A stretch of 61,783 nucleotides of DNA. It comes from a virus. Shown here piece by piece: positions 16,443-24,753 of this stretch (position 1 is the first letter of the stretch; every line of letters begins with the position of its first letter). The stretch is from IMG/VR virus record IMGVR_UViG_3300030102_000228, positions 1 to 61,783 of that record, one strand, 5' to 3'. Position numbers and translations under genes: made by a program. The notes under the pieces were generated by a model, which worked only from the letters and a program-made list of their open reading frames with translations, was not told the origin of the DNA and ran no database searches.

Positions 16443-16837
16443 TATTTTTTACCGCCTTTTTTATTGCCTTTGGACATTGAGACCATTTTAACAGGGCGGA
16501 AACCTCTAGCTGCAATACCTACACCACGAACTTTACCACCAGCTTTATAGCCTTTGGACTTCATAGCCCCACCAGCTTTCATACCTTTAGTTTTCTTTTT
16601 ATCTACGTTTTTAATTGCAGCTGTTAAACCACCAGCCATCATACCTTTAGGCTTCATAGCTCCACCAGCTTTCATACCTTTAGGCTTCATAGCTCCACCA
16701 GCTTTGTAACCCTTAGATTTTGTCATGCCACCAGCTTTCATGAAACCCATTTTGTTTCTTACGTCTTTTGGTAACTTTCTTAATCCTGGGTTGTCAGGCT
16801 TTTTTAGCCCACCTTTTGCCTTCATCTTATTTTTCAT
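16442..16837 (-). CDS. Lys/Gly/Met repeat protein, histone-tail-like
   Basis: About 131 residues, start taken at the third of three adjacent ATGs after GGAGC (the first two remain possible). The core is a degenerate repeat MKAGGAMKPKG, present about five times, followed by a basic C-terminus. The composition (Lys, Gly, Met, Ala) resembles histone H1-like tails. It overlaps the upstream gene by 11 bases. Probably binds packaged DNA or acidic surfaces; no family recognised. Confidence 0.7.
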   Translation of the reverse strand: MKNKMKAKGGLKKPDNPGLRKLPKDVRNKMGFMKAGGMTKSKGYKAGGAMKPKGMKAGGAMKPKGMMAGGLTAAIKNVDKKKTKGMKAGGAMKSKGYKAGGKVRGVGIAARGFRPVKMVSMSKGNKKGGKK

Positions 16838-17516
16838 CATCATCTTGCTCCGCATAGAGATTATCAAACACTTGATTTACGTCCAACGTGTAATCCAAAT
16901 CAGACTTGCTGTAGTGGATATGTTGTGACGGCCTGAAGTCGGGAGCACCATCTCCCATTTCAAACCATGCAGGGTGAGACACCCGTACACGATTATTTGG
17001 AAGAGCAACGATGTTACCCGTCCAGCTACCTGCATCTAACAACTCAAGTACGTGTGCTTGTTTGTGTTGTGCAGGGTCGTCCGCTATTTCAGAATCGGTG
17101 TAGTCAACAGTAAAATAATACTTTGCTGGGTACATCTCACCGTTAATTTTTGCCATCCACGGACAGGGAGTACAGCGTTCAAGCACATAAACACTATGTG
17201 TTCTTGAAGCACAGTCCCAAGGTTGTGCAGCCCATACGGGCATAGGATCGGGCCATTCATCGAAAGGCGTGTCTCCTACAAGTGCAGTTATGGGCATTCT
17301 TGCCCACATCGCTCCGCCATGCGGGTTAGGATCATCGGTGTCGTATGTTTCGGCACCAGTGAATATTATTTGGAATGAAAGACAACGATTAGGAATTGTG
17401 GTTACTGCAATAGCCATAGCGTGTAAGAACTCGCCATGATACTTATCATGATTATGAGTATACTCTCTACGTACCCAACATTTAAAATGTGGTATGTTGG
17501 ACTGTAAAAAGGCCAT
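16827..17516 (-). CDS. Conserved phage protein, about 229 aa
   Basis: A soluble protein starting MAFLQSNIPHFKCWVRREYTHNH. The start at 17516 overlaps the previous stop (TAATG). The distinctive segments include AIAVTTIPNRCLSFQIIFTG, GGAMWARMPITALVGDTP and VLERCTPCPWMAKINGEMY, with several Trp and paired Cys. Similar proteins occur, as far as I recall, beside structural genes of phages of alphaproteobacteria, but no function has been assigned that I know of. Unlike its neighbours it is not basic. Confidence 0.75.
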   Translation of the reverse strand: MAFLQSNIPHFKCWVRREYTHNHDKYHGEFLHAMAIAVTTIPNRCLSFQIIFTGAETYDTDDPNPHGGAMWARMPITALVGDTPFDEWPDPMPVWAAQPWDCASRTHSVYVLERCTPCPWMAKINGEMYPAKYYFTVDYTDSEIADDPAQHKQAHVLELLDAGSWTGNIVALPNNRVRVSHPAWFEMGDGAPDFRPSQHIHYSKSDLDYTLDVNQVFDNLYAEQDDDEK

Positions 17517-17815
17517 TAGCAGTTCCACTTCCTCAAGCTTTTGTTAATACGGCTATTTGGATCTCTAGCCGTCTTCGCACTTGTTAAACGTTTCTTCATG
17601 CCCTTCATCCGTGCGCAAAATGATTTACGCCGTTTTGCAGCTTTAGAGCCTTTCTTTAGCTTACTAGGTTTGGTAGTAACCGCAGTCTGTAACTTACTTC
17701 CTGGGTTTGCTCTCCTATAGCTTTCAACGCCTTTCTTGTTCAGACCACCTTTGGGGTCTTTACCTTCCTTGCGAGTCCAAGCTGGAGAACCACCTTTTTT
17801 GTAGTAATGCCGCAT
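17516..17815 (-). CDS. DUF6321-like basic protein
   Basis: 99 residues. The pattern GGSPAWTRKEGKDPKGGLNKKG, then YRRANPGSKLQ, KSFCARMKGMKKRLT and final LRKWNC matches DUF6321-type proteins, common in marine phages. Very basic. The DNA-binding idea is inference from charge. It overlaps the downstream gene by one base and sits close to the capsid genes. Confidence 0.8.
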   Translation of the reverse strand: MRHYYKKGGSPAWTRKEGKDPKGGLNKKGVESYRRANPGSKLQTAVTTKPSKLKKGSKAAKRRKSFCARMKGMKKRLTSAKTARDPNSRINKSLRKWNC

Positions 17816-17824
17816 AATAAGCTC

Positions 17825-18100
17825 TTAACAGTAAAACACTGTAATAGCAGTGATATTTGTAATGACAGATATGAAGATATCATCCACACGAATACCATCT
17901 GCTGGTATATTTACAGAGTGAGTGTCAGAAGCATTGAAATCTAAATCCAGCACAGTGGCCCCACCACTACCGTTAGTAATAGTAAGACGAGGTGAACCAG
18001 AAGCAGTTTTCAGTTGTATCTGACGGATGCGAGCAGGACCAACACCAGCAGAACCAGTGCCAGTCAAACGCTTCGTTTGTATGTCTGATGAATGAGACAT
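17825..18100 (-). CDS. Small beta-rich virion protein, 91 aa
   Basis: 91 residues starting MSHSSDIQTKRLTGTG. The pattern (RIRQIQLKTASGSPRLTITNGSGGATVLDLDF ... GIRVDDIFISVITN, shown in parts) is a compact beta barrel or sandwich, typical of capsid decoration proteins. It directly follows another beta-rich gene just after the capsid gene. Role inferred from position and composition. Confidence 0.65.
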   Translation of the reverse strand: MSHSSDIQTKRLTGTGSAGVGPARIRQIQLKTASGSPRLTITNGSGGATVLDLDFNASDTHSVNIPADGIRVDDIFISVITNITAITVFYC

Positions 18101-18112
18101 TCTAGCCCCCTA

Positions 18113-18568
18113 TTACTGAGCGCCAGCTTCAGCCATTACATACGTTAAAACGCCAGTAAACGTACCACCAGAAGCGGCAGAAGAGCCTACCATGCCTGTA
18201 ACTGTTGCATCAGCAGCAAGACCACCAGCAACTGCAAGTGCGCCGTTAGCGCCCACGATTGTACCAGCTGTATCTGCGTCAACTTCATTAAACAATCCAT
18301 CTGGATCAGCAGATGTACCAATATCAACAGTTGGGTTTGTACCACCAGTTGCGCCACCGATAACCATAATCGAAATAGGAATCGCACCTGCAGGAAGAGT
18401 CAATGTCTCTCCAGAGGATGATGATGTACCAATACGAACATTAGTAGCACCACTAGCAGTTGGATCGAACGAAATTTGCACACTTTGAGTCATTGGGGCG
18501 GGCGTATGCGTGCCTTTTGCGCCTCCGCCGTATGAGCGGACGACACCTTGGAAGGTTGTGTTTGCCAT
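18113..18568 (-). CDS. Beta-rich virion or head decoration protein
   Basis: 151 residues from MANTTFQGVVRSYGG, start chosen because GGAGATG lies eight bases upstream. Gly/Ala/Thr-rich, with strands such as SVQISFDPTASGATNVRIG and ISIMVIGGATGGTNPTVDIG. The plan fits a capsid-decorating or fibre-like protein. A stem-loop lies just before the ribosome binding site, and a terminator separates the gene from the capsid gene. Confidence 0.7.
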   Translation of the reverse strand: MANTTFQGVVRSYGGGAKGTHTPAPMTQSVQISFDPTASGATNVRIGTSSSSGETLTLPAGAIPISIMVIGGATGGTNPTVDIGTSADPDGLFNEVDADTAGTIVGANGALAVAGGLAADATVTGMVGSSAASGGTFTGVLTYVMAEAGAQ

Positions 18569-18594
18569 GTTCATCTCCTGTCTAGGCAAATGTC

Positions 18595-18613
18595 AGCCAC
18601 ACCGTGCGGCTGT
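18595..18613 (-). promoter_or_regulatory. Stem-loop upstream of virion gene start
   Basis: On the minus strand CAGCCGCA, a CGG loop and TGTGGCTG form an 8-bp stem with one G-T pair, shortly before the GGAGATG ribosome binding site of the 18113-18568 gene. It could tune translation or protect the mRNA 5' end after processing. Confidence 0.4.
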
Positions 18614-18663
18614 CAGGGATAAACACAGTATAATACAGAAATATATAAAAAGAAAGTGATACG

Positions 18664-18705
18664 CTTAAAAAGGCAGGAGGGAGGCAGTTTATTACCCCCC
18701 TCCCT
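18664..18705 (-). terminator. Terminator after the major capsid gene
   Basis: On the minus strand AGGGAGG (18705-18699) pairs with CCTCCCT (18684-18678), then CCTGCCTTTTT follows. This is a rho-independent terminator plan placed 38 bases after the capsid stop. It may cap capsid mRNA or attenuate read-through into the tail genes. Confidence 0.6.
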
Positions 18706-18724
18706 AGCTCGGCAGTTTATTACC
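18683..18724. repeat. 14-nt direct repeat after the capsid gene
   Basis: GGCAGTTTATTACC occurs at 18683-18696 and again at 18711-18724, 28 bases apart, straddling one arm of the terminator. Function unknown; it may come from duplication of the gene end. Confidence 0.8.
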
Positions 18725-18742
18725 TCACCGAAGCCTGTGCGC

Positions 18743-19651
18743 TTAAGCCCCAGGCGACCCGAATATTCCGAGTGGATCGGAAACACCGAATGAGTAACGC
18801 TCACGAGCCTTGTAGCGGCTGTTACCTGTGTCAAAGTCTGCATCCATAGATGTAGCCATTGGTGAACGGGTAAAGTGCTTAAGACCGTTAGGAACGTCAG
18901 TCATTAAGAACCATGCGTCTGTGTCTGTCAGATAGTGGTTAATTGCATAACCCTCTGGAATTGACCCGTTGTTGCGGATCGCATTCAGATCATTATCTGC
19001 AGTTCCAACACGACCTTCAGTTTCAAGCAAACGAGTTGCCACGAACTGAAGTGCTGGTGGGATGATCAACTTACGAGGTCTCGCAGCGATCAACAGACCA
19101 CGCTCATCTGTCCAAGCAGCAATCTGAATAACTGAAGCTTCAAGTGAAGTTTCGTTAAGGTCAGCTGCAACTGCAGGACGGTTTGAGTTTGTACCGCCGC
19201 TCACCAATGGGTGGTCAGTAGCACAAAGGGTCTTGCCGTCACCATATGTAGTGCCAGCAGCGAAAGCATTGTTCAGGATTGACGCAGCTTTAACCTGCTT
19301 GGTGTACGCCATAGCACGAGCCAGAGCTTTTGTGTAACGAGCAGACAGAGAATCGTAGAGGTTGTCCTCGATTGCTTCTTCTGTGATGCTGAAACCCATA
19401 GCAACTGTTTCGTGGTTGTAGCGTGCAGTAAATGCTTCTTGCGCTGCATCGTATTCGATAGCAGAACCTTCAGCCTTTACAGGTGCAGCTGAGAAACCTG
19501 ACAATTTGGTTTCTTCCTCAAACGAGCGATCTGAGGTTTCTGATTCAAAGATTTCGGCGTGCTCTTCGCCGTATTTTGCGTACTCCAGTCCGAACAAAGC
19601 GTTTAGCCCTGGAAGGAGTTCTTTAAGTAGTTGTGCTCTTGAAATAGCCAT
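18743..19651 (-). CDS. Major capsid protein (Mu gpT-like, HK97 fold)
   Basis: 302 residues starting MAISRAQLLKELLPGLNALFG; the ATG at 19651 follows AGGAGTG. Segments FSAAPVKAEGSAIEYDAAQE, ARAMAYTKQVKAASILNNAF, LCATDHPLVSGGTNSNRP, RPRKLIIPPALQFVATRLLET and FTRSPMATSMDADFDTGN match the Mu-like gpT capsid type, which forms the icosahedral shell with an HK97 fold. Downstream are decoration-like genes and upstream a scaffold candidate, which supports the call. Confidence 0.85.
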   Translation of the reverse strand: MAISRAQLLKELLPGLNALFGLEYAKYGEEHAEIFESETSDRSFEEETKLSGFSAAPVKAEGSAIEYDAAQEAFTARYNHETVAMGFSITEEAIEDNLYDSLSARYTKALARAMAYTKQVKAASILNNAFAAGTTYGDGKTLCATDHPLVSGGTNSNRPAVAADLNETSLEASVIQIAAWTDERGLLIAARPRKLIIPPALQFVATRLLETEGRVGTADNDLNAIRNNGSIPEGYAINHYLTDTDAWFLMTDVPNGLKHFTRSPMATSMDADFDTGNSRYKARERYSFGVSDPLGIFGSPGA

Positions 19652-19664
19652 AACCAATCACTCC

Positions 19665-20258
19665 TTATATACCAGTTAAGTTGTTAAACGCATGGCCTGC
19701 ATTCCACTTGACATACGCTTCTGTAAATCCGCCAGAAGAGTTCTTGGTTTCTTCAACCAACTCAACAATACGGAAAGGAAGTGTATTAGTGGTAGCAGAG
19801 GTATCAGAGATAGCGCACTTAGAATTACCAGTGACTGTGCTACCTGTGTTGTCCACACCTGCAACGTTCGCACCAATATCGGTGATCGCAAGATCGCCAA
19901 TAGTTGTGCCTGATGAAACAACAGCCACTTTATACAGTATGTCTGTAGCGTCAGCTACGTAAGCAACAATGTCACTTGCGGCTGTGCTAGCAGGATAATA
20001 CTGCCTGAAAGTTAACTGTGAAGTGCTTGGATCTGTGAAAGAACAGCCCAAAAAGACACCGATAGGTGTCATAGCAGCATCAAACGTATCACGTTCGACA
20101 GTGCCCCCAGTAACGAGTTTCACGGCATCACCGTTGAAAATGTCAGTGGCATAACCACTGGCAATAGAATACTGACGAGTAACGCCAGCAAATGGAGTAC
20201 CGCTCAACAATTTTACTGGAACAAGCCCATAAGGGGCATCAACAGTTGGATATGCCAT
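19665..20258 (-). CDS. Capsid-associated (head decoration or fibre) protein
   Basis: 197 residues starting MAYPTVDAPYGLVPVKLLSG. It is beta-rich with many Thr, Ser and Asp, for example GVTRQYSIASGYATDIFNG and ALITIGANVAGVDNTG-type stretches. Proteins of this type commonly lie just upstream of the capsid gene in marine podoviruses and decorate the shell. No enzyme motif. Role inferred from position and composition. Confidence 0.72.
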   Translation of the reverse strand: MAYPTVDAPYGLVPVKLLSGTPFAGVTRQYSIASGYATDIFNGDAVKLVTGGTVERDTFDAAMTPIGVFLGCSFTDPSTSQLTFRQYYPASTAASDIVAYVADATDILYKVAVVSSGTTIGDLAITDIGANVAGVDNTGSTVTGNSKCAISDTSATTNTLPFRIVELVEETKNSSGGFTEAYVKWNAGHAFNNLTGI

Positions 20259-20278
20259 CTTTGTATGTCCTTATTGAT

Positions 20279-20728
20279 TTAAGTTCCATTACCAAAAGTG
20301 ACCTTAGATTTTCTGTCGTTAAACAGAGGCATCCGTGGGTCATTTTCTCTCATAAGGTTGTTATCTACAGATTCCATCTGACCACGGGTTTGCGCTTCAA
20401 AATACGCAGTCCGTTCTTCAGCTAGTTCCTTTGGAGCTTTACAAAGCATCAAACCACCGATGACTATGTTGTCTTTAAACTTTTCGTTCTCAACTGTAAC
20501 CATAGTAATCTCAGGATGATCAGAGGCTTTTACAGGCTCCCAACCTTGTCTTAATTTTGAGGAAACGTTAGTGGCATCTACCGTTCCTTGAGTTGCTACA
20601 CGGACCCAGTGAAAGTCATACCCTGGCTGGGGTGTAGGATTTGGCAGTGTTTCTGGCCTCATCCAAGCCCTAGTGCGGGTGTTTTTATCTCTAGATTCCA
20701 GCTCTCTATCTAAACGATTTTCAGCCAT
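20279..20728 (-). CDS. Conserved head-module protein, 149 aa
   Basis: 149 residues: a charged N-terminus (MAENRLDRELESRDKNTRTR), then PGYDFHWVRVATQGTVDATN, a GWEPVKASDHPEI segment, and VIGGLMLCKAPKELAEERTAYFEAQ. I know of similar unnamed proteins in podovirus head modules. It overlaps the scaffold gene by eight bases. It may work in head assembly, but the sequence gives no specific role. Confidence 0.72.
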   Translation of the reverse strand: MAENRLDRELESRDKNTRTRAWMRPETLPNPTPQPGYDFHWVRVATQGTVDATNVSSKLRQGWEPVKASDHPEITMVTVENEKFKDNIVIGGLMLCKAPKELAEERTAYFEAQTRGQMESVDNNLMRENDPRMPLFNDRKSKVTFGNGT

Positions 20729-21752
20729 TTTCTTTCCTCATATCTAGTGCAACCTGTTTGGCGTATTGTTCGGGGGTAAGCCCCAATCTCTTTGCGAGAT
20801 TCAATTGTGTTTGCGTAAGCCTAATTTTCTTAGGTGCTGTGCTCCGCGTAGCGGGGGCAACCACATTTGTTGTTCGCTGAGGCTGGGTATCATCCTCGAA
20901 TTGTTGATCGGTATCCTCAAAATTATCTGGGAATACCTGTCGCATACGCGCATCAATGCGCTCGTAGTAATCATCGCTCGAGGGATTTATGCCCTCTTTG
21001 ACAAGTTTGTTATGCAACCCCAGCGCAAAACTTGTCATTTCATCGTCAGATCCAAACCAAGTATTGGTTTCTGCCCATTTCTGAACTCTTGGATCAACTG
21101 GTTCCGCTGGAGCGGGTTGTTCTTCTTGTTGTACCGCGCTTTCTTCTTCTTGTAAAGCGGGTAGCTTAAAATTAGCTAGCTTATCAGCACGTAGCTTGGC
21201 GGATGTTAAACTTTCCTGTGCAGTAAGTACCGCATCAGAATCACCAGACTCGTACGCTTGTTTATAAGCCTGTTTACTATTAGCTAGTTCTGCTTCGACT
21301 TGTTTCTTAGCTTGTTCTAGTAAAGCCTGTTGATTCTTAGTAACATCAGCTTTTAGCTTTTTGTTTTCCTCAAGAACTTTTTGAGACAGTGATTCAAGCT
21401 CCGCACGCTCACGTTGAGCAGCTTCTTTAGCACGCCGCTCATCGTGATACCCCTTACTAAAGTGCTGAATTCTTTTGCGTACCTTTTCAGAGTAATCTTC
21501 CAACTCCTCATCCGTGATATCAGCGGGTGGCTCAGACGCTTTACGTCCTCTGTCAGCTTTTGGAGTATCATCGACCACTTCAATTTCTGGTTCACTCTCA
21601 ACAGGGTCAGGTTCACTCTTAGGTTTGTAATCATCCTCTGACTTCTTACCTGACACATCGATTTCAACTGCGCTAGAAGATTCAATTTCTATCTCCTTCT
21701 TCTCTCCCTCATTCTCATGAGGAAACTCAAATTCGACCTTTTGGAACGGCAT
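20721..21752 (-). CDS. Candidate scaffolding protein
   Basis: 343 residues, highly charged. The first 110 residues are acidic and probably disordered; residues 110-200 form a long coiled coil (HDERRAKEAAQRERAELESL, LEENKKLKADVTKNQQALLE), and the C-terminus ends in a basic helical segment (KIRLTQTQLNLAKRLGLTPE). That plan and the position between portal and capsid genes are typical of phage scaffolding proteins, which organise capsid assembly and then leave the shell. Confidence 0.82.
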   Translation of the reverse strand: MPFQKVEFEFPHENEGEKKEIEIESSSAVEIDVSGKKSEDDYKPKSEPDPVESEPEIEVVDDTPKADRGRKASEPPADITDEELEDYSEKVRKRIQHFSKGYHDERRAKEAAQRERAELESLSQKVLEENKKLKADVTKNQQALLEQAKKQVEAELANSKQAYKQAYESGDSDAVLTAQESLTSAKLRADKLANFKLPALQEEESAVQQEEQPAPAEPVDPRVQKWAETNTWFGSDDEMTSFALGLHNKLVKEGINPSSDDYYERIDARMRQVFPDNFEDTDQQFEDDTQPQRTTNVVAPATRSTAPKKIRLTQTQLNLAKRLGLTPEQYAKQVALDMRKENG

Positions 21753-21762
21753 TCTACTCTCC

Positions 21763-22137
21763 CTATACAGTCATGATTCCTGAAGGGTCTGGAATAACCG
21801 CTTCAATAGAATCATCGTTCATTAACCTAAACTCTTTACCGTTTACCTTGAAACGAGTTCCTGTGTTCATACGAAACATTACGTAATCCCCAGGTTTACA
21901 CCATGCACCATCAGGAAAACGTTCCTTGTCAGTGTATGCTGACTCGCCCATGTCTAACACAATCCCCATGATAGACATGATGTATTCACGGTGTTTCTGT
22001 GTATCGGTTTTTAGAATACCTGTATCCTTAAAATGTTCGTCCACATCAGGAAGTGCTACCAACACACGGTAGCCTACAGGTTTAGGAAGTTGCGCTTCCC
22101 AAGCGTCTTCGGTAATTTTCTGAGCTGCCTCAGTCAT
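21763..22137 (-). CDS. Phage co-chaperonin, GroES-like
   Basis: About 124 residues from the second of two adjacent ATGs. LPKPVGYRVLVALPDV, FKDTGILKTD, GIVLDMGESAY, WCKPGDYVMFRMNTGTRFKV and FRLMNDDSIEAVI follow the cpn10 fold in order, including the mobile-loop region after DTGILKT. Proteins of this kind (T4 gp31-like) act as a lid on host GroEL to fold the capsid protein. It is next to scaffold and portal genes, which fits capsid folding. Confidence 0.85.
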   Translation of the reverse strand: MTEAAQKITEDAWEAQLPKPVGYRVLVALPDVDEHFKDTGILKTDTQKHREYIMSIMGIVLDMGESAYTDKERFPDGAWCKPGDYVMFRMNTGTRFKVNGKEFRLMNDDSIEAVIPDPSGIMTV

Positions 22138-22327
22138 CATCTAGCTCCAAATAGTTTTTCGCAAGGTCTTCTACGTGATTGCGGCAGGAGTCCAGACCTC
22201 GTATAACTCCTACGACTTCCCTGTATGCAGCGAAGTCTTGCGCTCCGCCACCAACAAGATGCTGTTGTGCTGCTTCTTTATCTTCTTCAAGCTTTTCTAA
22301 CAGCACCTCAAATACTGTTTTTGCCAT
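22130..22327 (-). CDS. Conserved small phage protein, 65 aa
   Basis: 65 residues: MAKTVFEVLLEKLEEDKEAA, then GGGAQDFAAYREVVGVIRGL and DSCRNHVEDLAKNYLE. It forms a helical hairpin and is a known but unnamed companion of portal and chaperonin genes in marine phages. It overlaps its neighbours by eight bases and one base. Perhaps a head-assembly cofactor; not established. Confidence 0.75.
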   Translation of the reverse strand: MAKTVFEVLLEKLEEDKEAAQQHLVGGGAQDFAAYREVVGVIRGLDSCRNHVEDLAKNYLELDDD

Positions 22328-24753
22328 TACTTACCTTTCGTCAAGCCCATCATATCCATTCCAGCTTTGTTCTTAATCTTGATCTGCTCGTTCCTTGAGG
22401 AAACACCAGCTTTCTTAGCTTCAAGTTTGATTTCAGCCTTATCAATGGCTTCATCTGCCTTGTCTTTATCGATCTTGCGTTTGAGTTCTGCGGCTTGCAG
22501 TTGTAACTCAGCCTGATCTTTTTGTGTCTTACGCTGCACTTCAGCCATTTTAGCCTGCGCTTCCATCTGTCTAATTTGCAGATTTGGATCTTGCGCCTGC
22601 TGTTGTGCTGCTTGTTGTGCGGCTTTTTGCTGGTTTTCCTGTTGGAGTTGTTGTCCTGCGTCAGAGACGAGGCGAGACAGTTGTACTTCGATTTGTTCAG
22701 GCAGCTGTTCGTTTGGTGGAGGCAGCTCAACGCCCAACCGTTCTTCAATCTGCTGTCTGTACTGGAACCCAAGGTGTTCAGCTATATGTGCTTGCAGTGA
22801 AGACATAATCTGATTTGCCTGTGGGTTTTGCCCAATCATTTGTGCGACCATAGGATCTTTCATAAATGACATATGGGCGGCGATATGTGCTTGGTGGTCT
22901 TGATAAAGGAATGCTTTGACTGGTTTGCCAGTAAGTGCATCCATATTCTCGCTTACAGGATCTGCAGGTTTTGCATCGTCCGCTGTAGGAACAAGTTTAT
23001 CTGCGTTCTTGATTCCAAGAACTTCAATCATTTGCCTATGAAGCTGTGGTAAGTCGTATATCTGAGGCGCTTGTTGTGCCATTTGTAGCACGGCCTGATA
23101 CTGTACGACACGCTGTGCCATAGTTGAGCTGTTAGGATCACTAACGGGTATTACGTCAACCATCATATAGTCAGATTGGCGTGCGCTGATTTCGCCCCTA
23201 ATAGGTTCGTAATCGTAATCTATGGGTGCGTACTCAGACATAATTGCCTTGAGTAGTTTAAACTCCTGCTTCATGGCAAAGTGTACACGAGATTGTACAG
23301 CTGCCATTGGTTTCAGAGTGCGCTCTAATAGGGCCAGTGTTGTACCCACAGGAGCGTTTGCGGACATATCTGATATGTTCATGTCCGAAATAGCGCCAAG
23401 TCTACGTCCTTCTTGCGTGATTCTATCAAGCAAAGATAGCAAAGTTTGGCTTGGTTCTTTGTATGGCATGGGCATGATGTTGTCACGGATACTACCAGAC
23501 GGTACATCAACGTCTTTCCATTCCCCAGGTTCAATGGGACGATCGTCCCCCTTGATACGGAGTCCTCTGGACTTCAAACCCCCAGGGAGGTTGGAAAGGG
23601 TTCCAGCATCTACTAGCTGACGTATCAAGGAGGTTCCCGCCCGCGCGTACCCCCCAATGATGTGGATCAAGCCCAATCCATAGAACCCAAAACCTGGGAC
23701 GTATGGATAGTGGACAAAATGCTGACGCTTCAGCATTAGGGGATCAGCAGGGTTCCAATTTCTTCGGATACCCAGCACTTCTCCCGATCCAACTTCAATG
23801 GTGACTACGTACGGTTTAGCAATTTCATCTTCGGAATCATCGATGCCATCAATAACTAGATCTGCATGAACTTCGTATATAGCGAAGCGGTCATCGTCAG
23901 TTAACGAATACCCGCCTTCTTCCGCTTTTCTTTTTTCGATATCTGAATGGTACGGTTGCGGCTCCCCGATATCTACATCTCTGTAGAATCCAACAGACTG
24001 TAACTTCTTCAGTTCGTTTTTAGTTTTCCGCATAACGTGAGTTACACGCTCTGCGGTTTCGATATGTGTCGCACCGTAAGGTACGATTACATCTTCAGCT
24101 GGGATAAACAGAGCAACCTGTCTACCCAAATTAGGATCATAATAAACTTTCTTAAACGCAGACCCTGCTAGTCCTAGACTGTACAGCAACCGCTCATGTT
24201 CTGGACGGTACTCAACCATGTTCTCAGTCAACTGATAGTTCATATCAGCTTTGACTCGTAAGGATGCGTCTATTTTTTCTTGTGTCTCATCACCTAAAAT
24301 TTTTACTTTTACGGGACCATTAGCAGGAAATGTCTCTGACATTGTTTCAGCTTGGAAACGAATAGCAGCTTCTGCCAGCACAGTAGAGTATACCCCACAA
24401 GCTCCTTCCCATGGTTCTGTACGCTCTTCATACTTAAAGCCCAGTACGTCCAGACCCTTTACAAAGGTGTCTGCCCATTCTTTACGACTGTCCTCATCGC
24501 TTTCAATAAGGCCCATAAGCTCATCGGCTATGTAGCTAAGATCTCCCTCATCCAGCACTTCTGCTAGGTTAGCGTCAAAAGAAGTAGCATCACCTACATC
24601 CGCATCAGGGATGATGGTGATTTCCATGCTGCCGTCATCAAGAGTAACAGACTCAGGATTTACGATCTCTATTTCGAGTTCTTCTGGAGCTGCCGCTCCT
24701 TGTTCCTCGTCCATACCCACTGGGGCTTGATACACGCTTTTTTCTACTGCCAT
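22327..24753 (-). CDS. Portal protein
   Basis: 808 residues, in the range of large podovirus portals. The body contains SEDSRKEWADTFVKGLDVLG, FKYEERTEPWEGACGVYSTV, MSETFPANGPVKVKILGDET and VHYPYVPGFGFYGLGLIHII, features of portals of phages that encode a large N-terminal wing. The last 150 residues are a Gln/Ala/Lys-rich coiled coil that would line the barrel inside the head. Next to the large terminase (one-base overlap). The dodecamer forms the DNA gate. Confidence 0.88.
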   Translation of the reverse strand: MAVEKSVYQAPVGMDEEQGAAAPEELEIEIVNPESVTLDDGSMEITIIPDADVGDATSFDANLAEVLDEGDLSYIADELMGLIESDEDSRKEWADTFVKGLDVLGFKYEERTEPWEGACGVYSTVLAEAAIRFQAETMSETFPANGPVKVKILGDETQEKIDASLRVKADMNYQLTENMVEYRPEHERLLYSLGLAGSAFKKVYYDPNLGRQVALFIPAEDVIVPYGATHIETAERVTHVMRKTKNELKKLQSVGFYRDVDIGEPQPYHSDIEKRKAEEGGYSLTDDDRFAIYEVHADLVIDGIDDSEDEIAKPYVVTIEVGSGEVLGIRRNWNPADPLMLKRQHFVHYPYVPGFGFYGLGLIHIIGGYARAGTSLIRQLVDAGTLSNLPGGLKSRGLRIKGDDRPIEPGEWKDVDVPSGSIRDNIMPMPYKEPSQTLLSLLDRITQEGRRLGAISDMNISDMSANAPVGTTLALLERTLKPMAAVQSRVHFAMKQEFKLLKAIMSEYAPIDYDYEPIRGEISARQSDYMMVDVIPVSDPNSSTMAQRVVQYQAVLQMAQQAPQIYDLPQLHRQMIEVLGIKNADKLVPTADDAKPADPVSENMDALTGKPVKAFLYQDHQAHIAAHMSFMKDPMVAQMIGQNPQANQIMSSLQAHIAEHLGFQYRQQIEERLGVELPPPNEQLPEQIEVQLSRLVSDAGQQLQQENQQKAAQQAAQQQAQDPNLQIRQMEAQAKMAEVQRKTQKDQAELQLQAAELKRKIDKDKADEAIDKAEIKLEAKKAGVSSRNEQIKIKNKAGMDMMGLTKGK

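Noticed and set aside
18613-18843. Minus frame overlapping the end of the capsid gene
   Set aside because: Overlaps the capsid C-terminus, crosses the terminator, and has no ribosome site.
21353-21685. Alternative frame within the scaffold gene
   Set aside because: Shadow of the charged coiled-coil gene on the same strand; no start signal.
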